A stretch of 64,000 bases of DNA from contig CALFIU010000100.1 of assembly GCA_937877455.1 (NCBI GenBank), forward strand, positions 1-64,000. Direction: 5' to 3'. The translations under genes were made by a program, and so were the position numbers. This stretch comes from an uncultured Bacteroidales bacterium. Lineage in GTDB: Bacteria; Bacteroidota; Bacteroidia; Bacteroidales; UBA3824. The notes under the pieces are model-generated. The model had not been told where the DNA came from. It saw nothing but the letters and a program-made list of their open reading frames with translations, and searched no databases. The first letter of the stretch is position 1. Every line of letters starts with the position of its first letter. Shown here in pieces: positions 58,330 to 64,000 of the stretch.

Positions 58330-58348
58330 GTTGCAATAGTATTGCAAC
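58330..58348 (+). promoter_or_regulatory. Post-stop triloop hairpin
   Basis: Perfect arms GTTGCAAT and ATTGCAAC with loop AGT, 5 bases after the tape measure stop, followed by ATACAGGACT. The stem is identical to that at 4128, more than 54 kb away, and both precede a terminator. Confidence 0.6.
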
Positions 58349-58367
58349 ATACAGGACTCAAGGATGC

Positions 58368-58404
58368 AAAAAGGCGGTTATCCATCACGGACTACCGCCT
58401 TTTT
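58368..58404. terminator. Strong terminator after tape measure
   Basis: An 11-bp stem AAAAAGGCGGT/ACCGCCTTTTT with a 15-base loop. The A and T tails make it bidirectional, serving the tape measure gene and the convergent gene at 58482. Confidence 0.75.
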
Positions 58405-58481
58405 GCGTGATAAACAAAAACTGCTTACCTAAACAATTAAAAAATGAGTGTGTAGTGTTTTCTTTTGTGTTTGTGTTGTGG

Positions 58482-58991
58482 TTATTTCAAGTAGTTATAT
58501 TCCTCGCGGACTTTGATGTTTGACGGCGCAGCGATATGTACGTTTGTTGAATGTTTTACGAGAACGACCTTTGCATTGTCATATTGTTCTGCCGTGACGC
58601 TTGCATTTTCGTAGAGGTGTACGATAACAAAACTTGAGTTTCGTGCTATCACCTTTGCAGAAGAGTTGTCGCGGATATGGATATTGCCGTAACTATGACC
58701 GTTGTAGCGAAATGTTACGTCTGAAGTACCGAGTACCAGACTTTCCTTCGGATTGACAACGCTGTATTTGTCATTGACGAAGACATTGCTCTTTCGCCGA
58801 AAGTCAAGGTCGAAATGTTTTAAGATGAAGTCATTTGACGGATAGTGGTACTGAAGGCAGAAATCCAAACCCTTATACATTCGCTCCACCATCTTTTCGC
58901 GGCTCCAGTCTTTGCCCCAAAGTTTCTGCCAATCTCCGCACAATCCGAGTGCTACTGCTTGGTCTTTTAGGTCTTTATTTAATGTGTTCAT
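58482..58991 (-). CDS. Moron-like gene, beta-helix-like repeats
   Basis: A 169-residue product. The first 60 residues are helical (MNTLNKDLKDQAVALGLCGD), and the rest is a series of short strands spaced about 20 residues (SYGNIHIRDNSSAKVIARNS, then NASVTAEQYDNAKVVLVKHS) like a small beta-helix. It is the only minus-strand gene among the tail genes and has its own promoter and terminator, the layout of a moron expressed from a prophage. Role unknown. Confidence 0.6.
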   Translation of the reverse strand: MNTLNKDLKDQAVALGLCGDWQKLWGKDWSREKMVERMYKGLDFCLQYHYPSNDFILKHFDLDFRRKSNVFVNDKYSVVNPKESLVLGTSDVTFRYNGHSYGNIHIRDNSSAKVIARNSSFVIVHLYENASVTAEQYDNAKVVLVKHSTNVHIAAPSNIKVREEYNYLK

Positions 58992-59007
58992 ACCGAAAAC
59001 TTTTGTG

Positions 59008-59040
59008 CAAAATTACATTGCTTTTATCTGAATATCTAAA
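59008..59040 (-). promoter_or_regulatory. Bacteroidetes-type promoter of the moron
   Basis: On the minus strand -33 TTTA and -7 TAATTTTG are 21 bases apart. It starts 17 bases before the ATG at 58991. The spacer holds GATATTCAGATA, similar to part of the spacer of the small RNA promoter at 38607, so one regulator could serve both. Confidence 0.6.
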
Positions 59041-59113
59041 CTTTTGCGGTCAAATTTCAGATAACGTTATTGGATTTCCAACAGAAGGTCAAGTGATTGC
59101 CTGTTTTGTGGGG

Positions 59114-59121
59114 TATCTTTG
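59114..59121 (+). promoter_or_regulatory. Probable -7 box for distal tail genes
   Basis: TATCTTTG matches the -7 consensus and lies 16 bases before the ATG at 59138. No good -33 was found. It would restart late transcription after the terminator at 58368 and the moron. Confidence 0.45.
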
Positions 59122-59137
59122 CAAAAAATCTTTACAA

Positions 59138-59692
59138 ATGGTCACATACAACACATACGTTCAACAGATAAGTTTCGACGGCACGACCTACACAAAAGGT
59201 AGCGTTGTTGACATGCTTTCCAAGTTCAAAATAGTCAGTCAGGAGTTTCCTTTTAGGAAGAATCCGAAACCCAAAGATTTGCCTACGCGAGATTGGGCTG
59301 GTGAAGACGGTCTTGATGTCTATATCCCCGGCCAACTTCCTGTCAAGCACTATGACATGGAAGTTTCTTTCCTTTATGTAGGCACGGAGGCAAACATTCG
59401 TACCGACCTCAACAACTTCATTGATTTCCTCTATGGCAGGGTGAAGGGCAATAACTCTGACACCGTACAGAGCGGTCGCCTTGCAATCTATAATGAACTT
59501 ACGGGCATTGGACGCAAGGACATTGTTGTTGCAGAGGTGGAAAATGAAATCTTCTACCTCACAGACAGCGACACCGATGCCGTAGCGAAATTCAAAATCA
59601 AGTTCACGGTGTATGATCCTACAACAGAGGTAACTCCCACCTACGGAACATACGACGGTCAACAACGTTGCACAGCACTAAACTTTGAATAA
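59138..59692 (+). CDS. Distal tail-like protein
   Basis: A 184-residue product (MVTYNTYVQQISFDGTTYTK ... ELTGIGRKDIVVAEVENEIF). Position after the tape measure and before the large tail-tip gene, plus beta-rich composition, fits a Dit-type hub protein. The ATG at 59138 follows a -7 box; a longer frame crosses the moron promoter and is rejected. Confidence 0.55.
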   Translation: MVTYNTYVQQISFDGTTYTKGSVVDMLSKFKIVSQEFPFRKNPKPKDLPTRDWAGEDGLDVYIPGQLPVKHYDMEVSFLYVGTEANIRTDLNNFIDFLYGRVKGNNSDTVQSGRLAIYNELTGIGRKDIVVAEVENEIFYLTDSDTDAVAKFKIKFTVYDPTTEVTPTYGTYDGQQRCTALNFE

Positions 59693-59694
59693 CT

Positions 59695-62600
59695 ATGGAA
59701 AGGGTAGAGTTAAATATATATTATCGTGATGGCAACGAAACGAAATTGCGTTGCACTGTGAACAAATGGAAATTCCAGGACACGATGATGGGCGAACAGT
59801 TCATCACGCTCAATATCACGTCCGAGGTTCCCATTGACTTTGCCGTAGGTGATTTCTGCACCTTCAGAGGTGAGACCTTTACGTTGAATTATGTGCCGAG
59901 TGTCACACAGAAAGCACGGACGAATGAGAGGCAGGACTCTTACACCTACGAGAATGTGAAGTTTGAGTCATTCCAAGAAGAGTTGACGCGATGCCTTATG
60001 CTCGACATCACTCCGACAACAGGCGACTATGTTGCGGCATTGGGTACGAACTACACTGGCAGTAGCAAGTTTCAGTTGTTCTGTGGTGAGACATCAGCCA
60101 ACGGCAGTACGCTTACGGCAGTGTGCGCATTGGCAGCAAAGATGCAAGCCAACCTCGACCGTATGTTTCCGACGAATGGCTGGAAGATATTTGTTGACAC
60201 AACATCCACCTACCTCAACAGTGCTGGCAATGCCGTACTTGTGACGCATACGGAAGACAAAGTATTGACGTTTGACAATACTACCGTTGCTCAGGCTCTC
60301 ACAGAGGTTCATAACACCTTTGACCTCGACTATTGCATCAGGGGGCGCAGTATCTACATCGGCTACAACTTAAAGAACCTGACGAGCGACAACGACAATG
60401 AGACCTTTGCCTTCGGTTACGGCAAGGGCTATCCTACCCGTGATAGCCAGAACAAGGCATTGTTCCAGATCAAGCGCATTGCCAACTCACAGCAAAAGGT
60501 CGTTACCCGTCTGCGTGCTTTGGGTTCTACCAAGAACATGCCATATCGGTACTATAACAGCAAGTATAATCTTTCGCAGTCGCTATTCCCAACCAACCTG
60601 CAACTTCCAGACACCTTTGCATCGCCCGCGACGAAGGCCGCAAACAATGCTTTGCGTGACAATACTCTACGAGCCGTCAAGGGCGATACCAACGACGCAT
60701 ACATTGACAAGAACGACGATGCCGAACATTGCGCTGAAGGCATAAGGGAAGACAGCGCACGATGGGATGGCACGAATAGCGATTTGCCAGAAATCTATCC
60801 CACCATCGAAGAAGCCACCTACGGCGAGTTGCGTAGTGCATTGGTTCAAGACCAAGACGGGAACACTGGTCAAAGCTCGTTCCCGAACTATGGCAGTTCC
60901 GAGCGCATTGACAAGATGCTTGCTATTGGCTATAAGGATGGCAATACTTTGGTTGACGATGCCAACAAAGGTGACGGCATACTGCCAGAGAGCGGCATTT
61001 CTTCAAGGGGCATACCAAGAAGTGCAGACATCGGACTGACAAGCCTCAGTTACAACACCCGTAATTACGGTGATTTCAGTAGTCGTGGCGGTGTGTATGC
61101 CGGACCCGAAAAGACGCTGTTCACCATACAAGGTGTTTCTGCTGGAAAGTATGCGATGGCTCCAACCATCGGTGCAGTGCTGTATGGTTTCAGCATATCG
61201 TGTTATCGTGACGGTGTGAGTGCAGACGTAGGCTATATCATCACCATCAAGCAGAAGAATTTGCAGACAGGGGCAACGACGACAATTGCCACCTACACCT
61301 CCGACTACCAAAGTATCTCGCGTGGCGATGGCATCTTGGAAATGGAACTGCCAGAAATTCCAGATGTCAAGAACGGTGCAAACGCTAAAGTTTCAGAAGT
61401 AAGAGTTACGGCATTGTCAGACATCACCGTAACTTTCACGCCTGTCATGCGTAATATCAACGTTCCAAGCGGTTTCACGGATAATTTCTCGCTTTCTTAC
61501 AAAGTTGGAAACTCCCGTCTTGATCATACCGTTACCTACGACCCAGAGTATAACTGGATTCCGTTGGACGATACAGACAGCGTGTCAGAAACATTCCATG
61601 TCTTCATTCAGGACATGGGATTTGACCTTCAAGCCTGTTGGACTGGCGAGACTCCTGTTGTCGCCATGAAGAGCGGACGCTGTGTAGGCAGAGAGTTTGA
61701 GATTGGCGAGAACATTGAGAAAGTCACTCACAACGGGAAGAAAGGCTACATGCTCACGTTGAAAAGAGCAACCGACAATACTCTCAACACATATTATCCG
61801 AGTGCCACCGACCCGATTGCGGCAGGAGATTACTTTGTCCTTTTGAACATCAGTATGCCCGATGTCTATGTGAAGATGGCAGAGGTCAGACTTCTACGAG
61901 CCGCCACCGAGTATCTGGCAGACAATTGTGAAACTCAGTTCACCTACCAGCCGAGTATCGACGATATATATTTGCAGCGCAACTATGACAACATGGTTAA
62001 GGCTGGAACGCCACAAAGCAGCATCTTCTGGCGTTTATACGCAGGACTGAAGTTTACGTTCAGAGGTATTCCGGCGAGCGAAGACAGCCCAGCACCTTTG
62101 GCAGACATCACCATTGAGCAGGTGACGATCAGCATGGGTGAAGGTCTGACACCGAAAGTTGAGTTGAAACTAAACGACGATGTGCAGCAGAGTACCATCC
62201 AGAAACTCACGACGAGCGTTGACAGGATTTACAACGGAAGCATCTTCAGCAGCGGTAGCGGCAGTGGTGCAAGTGGTGGTGCAATGTCAGCAGCACTGTT
62301 AAGCATCTTGCAGAGCGAGGGAGAAAAACTTTTCCTCTCGAAGAAACATGACGATGTAGCAGAGGGAAAGATAACATTCAATGATGTCGTTACCCACAAC
62401 GAAACTTTGAAAGCAAAGAAAGGTCTGAAAGTCGGAAACTTCAACTCCAGACTATTAGGTAGCGGTGCTTTGATTGACGAAGAAGGAAACGCAGAGTTTG
62501 AGAGCATTTACAGCCGCAACTTCATTTCCACTCCAGAGTTTCGCTTCAATAGGATTGCAGTTACCGATGGTGAACAATGGTGTACCAATGGCTATGGAAC

Positions 62601-64000
62601 CATCAAAGAAGTTGAGATTATTGACGAAACCACTGGCTACATCACTCTGAAACTTGAAGAAAACGACTATGCAAGTATTGCTGAAGGTGATATTTGCCGA
62701 GGTATCTACAATGACATCGCCCATGAATACGAGACAGCAAGTCTTGACGATGATACAAGTCTCTATGCAGGTGAGAACGAAAGCAATATAGAGGGATTTG
62801 GTTTCAGTTCAAAAGAAGGTTTCTTTACGTCGTACTTCTGGGTTCGCCAGATGATTACCAACCAAAAGGGCGAGTGCAAGTTCCTCTATGAGTTGCGCAA
62901 CACCAACACGCCTCATCCGTGCGAGTTTATGAAGTTTGCGCAATACGGCTCTTTCACAAACTCCGAGCGCAGAAGTTCATCGTATGCTACGAGCATCGGA
63001 CACTATTATGAAATGGTGCTGGACGGTGTTTCGACATGGAAGATAAAGTCTGCCAATGTCGTTTACCGCAAGGGCTATCTTGGCAACATGACCGTCACTT
63101 TGAGGAACGGACATGAAGCAGAGTTGCAAGGCTATGGTTTATATGTTCAGGACAATGTATATTTCGGCAATGCCGTCGTACAGCTTGACCCCGAAACCAT
63201 TGCCGACCTACAGGATGCGCTCAACTCATATACCGTAGATTTCTCTGGCTATGTCGATGTTATCACGGTGGATGATGTCGGCAATGTGATTGGCGGTCTC
63301 TATGCCATCAGTGGGGAATCCCCTAACGAATACCGCAGTTACCGCATACATTCTGCAATCACTGTAAGAAAGAGCGGTGAACTGTTGACCATTGCCGCAG
63401 ACAATGCCGATGCAGGAAATGGCACATATAAAATCTATGCACAGGCTCATGGTTGCAGTTTCGTTATCGAAAACTCCACCATCTACATCACAGGCATTGA
63501 CAATATAAAGGATGGCGTGGCTGGTAGTGCCGACGATGCCAACTTCGACTTCGCTGCTATGCGGGCCATGGATAGTTGCAGCGTTGACATTATCATTGAC
63601 TGCGAGGGTAAGGGAAGTATCATCAAGAACTTCCCGATCACCATCAAGCATGATGCACAGCCATTCGTAGGCGCAGACATCAGCAATGAGTTTAGTTCCG
63701 TGTCCTGGAACACGAAGACCCAGCAGTATATTGGACTGCCAATCGTATTCGACATGAAGATGTGGCACAACAACGAGCCGTTGGATATAGCAAGCGTAAA
63801 CGATATTTCTGTTGCTCCATCCATAACAGGAATGACCGTCAACAAGAGTATTGTTACGAATGCCAATGGTACAAAAGTTGCGAGAATCAGCATCACATCA
63901 CTACCGTCAGACCTTTCTCTTGTTACGGATCTTAATGTGACGTGTGTCGCAACCTATTCTGGTGTTCAGTATGAGCGGACATTGGTACATACCATCAACA
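59695..64000 (+). CDS. Tail-tip / baseplate hub protein, 3'-partial
   Basis: The frame is open from ATG 59695 to the end of the window (1,435 codons without a stop). The N-terminal 300 residues resemble Tal/gp18-like hub domains (MERVELNIYYRDGNETKLRC, IDFAVGDFCTFRGETFTLNY). Further on there are Ser/Gly-rich linkers (GSIFSSGSGSGASGGAMSAA near residue 848) and GLYVQDNVYFGNAVVQLDPE, a piece widespread in tail-tip proteins of Bacteroidetes phages. It probably leads into host-recognition domains beyond the window. Confidence 0.75.
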   Translation, partial: MERVELNIYYRDGNETKLRCTVNKWKFQDTMMGEQFITLNITSEVPIDFAVGDFCTFRGETFTLNYVPSVTQKARTNERQDSYTYENVKFESFQEELTRCLMLDITPTTGDYVAALGTNYTGSSKFQLFCGETSANGSTLTAVCALAAKMQANLDRMFPTNGWKIFVDTTSTYLNSAGNAVLVTHTEDKVLTFDNTTVAQALTEVHNTFDLDYCIRGRSIYIGYNLKNLTSDNDNETFAFGYGKGYPTRDSQNKALFQIKRIANSQQKVVTRLRALGSTKNMPYRYYNSKYNLSQSLFPTNLQLPDTFASPATKAANNALRDNTLRAVKGDTNDAYIDKNDDAEHCAEGIREDSARWDGTNSDLPEIYPTIEEATYGELRSALVQDQDGNTGQSSFPNYGSSERIDKMLAIGYKDGNTLVDDANKGDGILPESGISSRGIPRSADIGLTSLSYNTRNYGDFSSRGGVYAGPEKTLFTIQGVSAGKYAMAPTIGAVLYGFSISCYRDGVSADVGYIITIKQKNLQTGATTTIATYTSDYQSISRGDGILEMELPEIPDVKNGANAKVSEVRVTALSDITVTFTPVMRNINVPSGFTDNFSLSYKVGNSRLDHTVTYDPEYNWIPLDDTDSVSETFHVFIQDMGFDLQACWTGETPVVAMKSGRCVGREFEIGENIEKVTHNGKKGYMLTLKRATDNTLNTYYPSATDPIAAGDYFVLLNISMPDVYVKMAEVRLLRAATEYLADNCETQFTYQPSIDDIYLQRNYDNMVKAGTPQSSIFWRLYAGLKFTFRGIPASEDSPAPLADITIEQVTISMGEGLTPKVELKLNDDVQQSTIQKLTTSVDRIYNGSIFSSGSGSGASGGAMSAALLSILQSEGEKLFLSKKHDDVAEGKITFNDVVTHNETLKAKKGLKVGNFNSRLLGSGALIDEEGNAEFESIYSRNFISTPEFRFNRIAVTDGEQWCTNGYGTIKEVEIIDETTGYITLKLEENDYASIAEGDICRGIYNDIAHEYETASLDDDTSLYAGENESNIEGFGFSSKEGFFTSYFWVRQMITNQKGECKFLYELRNTNTPHPCEFMKFAQYGSFTNSERRSSSYATSIGHYYEMVLDGVSTWKIKSANVVYRKGYLGNMTVTLRNGHEAELQGYGLYVQDNVYFGNAVVQLDPETIADLQDALNSYTVDFSGYVDVITVDDVGNVIGGLYAISGESPNEYRSYRIHSAITVRKSGELLTIAADNADAGNGTYKIYAQAHGCSFVIENSTIYITGIDNIKDGVAGSADDANFDFAAMRAMDSCSVDIIIDCEGKGSIIKNFPITIKHDAQPFVGADISNEFSSVSWNTKTQQYIGLPIVFDMKMWHNNEPLDIASVNDISVAPSITGMTVNKSIVTNANGTKVARISITSLPSDLSLVTDLNVTCVATYSGVQYERTLVHTIN

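Noticed and set aside
1..64000. Reassigned stop codons as in some gut phages
   Set aside because: TAA, TAG and TGA all act as clean stops in many well-spaced genes here, often in ATGA overlaps, so the three in-frame stops are local events.
59695..64000. Diversity-generating retroelement in the tail-tip gene
   Set aside because: No reverse transcriptase and no template repeat were seen in the window; the C-terminal part of the gene is outside it, so it cannot be judged fully.

Overview
The window is about 64 kb of a tailed double-stranded DNA phage (or prophage), very probably a siphovirus of a Bacteroidales host such as Bacteroides or Prevotella. Support comes from a complete head-to-tail module (terminase with an intein, portal, MuF-like head protein, capsid, neck proteins, tail tube, frameshifted tail chaperones, a 2,318-residue tape measure, tail tip), from promoters with the Bacteroidetes -7 element TAnnTTTG, from AT-rich leaders mostly without Shine-Dalgarno sequences, and from protein types typical of these phages (DUF4494, DUF4406). 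The first 14 bases are a G run that looks like an assembly artefact. No tRNA, rRNA, CRISPR array or insertion sequence was seen.

Layout. (1) 1-16.6 kb, plus strand: a DNA-modification and nucleotide block. It starts inside a cytosine-C5 methyltransferase whose target-recognition region is cut into short ORFs overlapping by 14 bases. Next come a transcription factor joining MerR-like, sigma-region-4-like and RNA polymerase alpha-CTD-like domains, small proteins, a MazG-like enzyme, two radical SAM proteins, a PAPS-reductase-like protein, five more DNA methyltransferases and an HNH nuclease. Three genes here are each bracketed by inverted repeats of the form CATTA-N6-TAATG. Two of them now point against the operon. 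(2) 16.7-32 kb, minus strand: a small membrane protein, a tyrosine recombinase, an FtsK-like translocase, a sliding-clamp homologue and about twenty small genes of unknown function, with a strong Bacteroidetes promoter at 32.13-32.16 kb. (3) 32.1-33.3 kb: a G+T-rich non-coding divergence region with another CATTA-N6-TAATG site and four ATGTACCAAA-like repeats. (4) 33.3-37.9 kb, plus: an SF3/D5-type helicase, a HAD phosphatase and small proteins. (5) 38-44.7 kb, minus: packaging and portal genes, with a candidate small RNA on the plus strand. (6) 44.9-64 kb, plus: capsid, neck and tail genes, interrupted by one minus-strand moron gene.

The most interesting feature is a set of apparently invertible gene cassettes at 7.7-11.2 kb. 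Three pairs of dif-like sites share the arms CATTA/TAATG. Each pair has its own 6-bp core, present in inverted orientation at the two ends. If the first cassette were flipped, its gene would join the plus-strand operon and gain a stop codon exactly at the site junction. An Xer-sized tyrosine recombinase and an FtsK-like motor lie next to each other in the same window, and an eighth, dif-like site lies in the divergence region. This suggests a phage FtsK/Xer-type module that switches DNA-modification genes on and off independently. Other notable points are the clamp-binding C-termini (QLSLF type) on four methyltransferases beside a phage-encoded clamp, hairpins followed by an ACGA motif after many stop codons on both strands, three genes broken by a single in-frame stop, and a terminase intein with a degenerate endonuclease.
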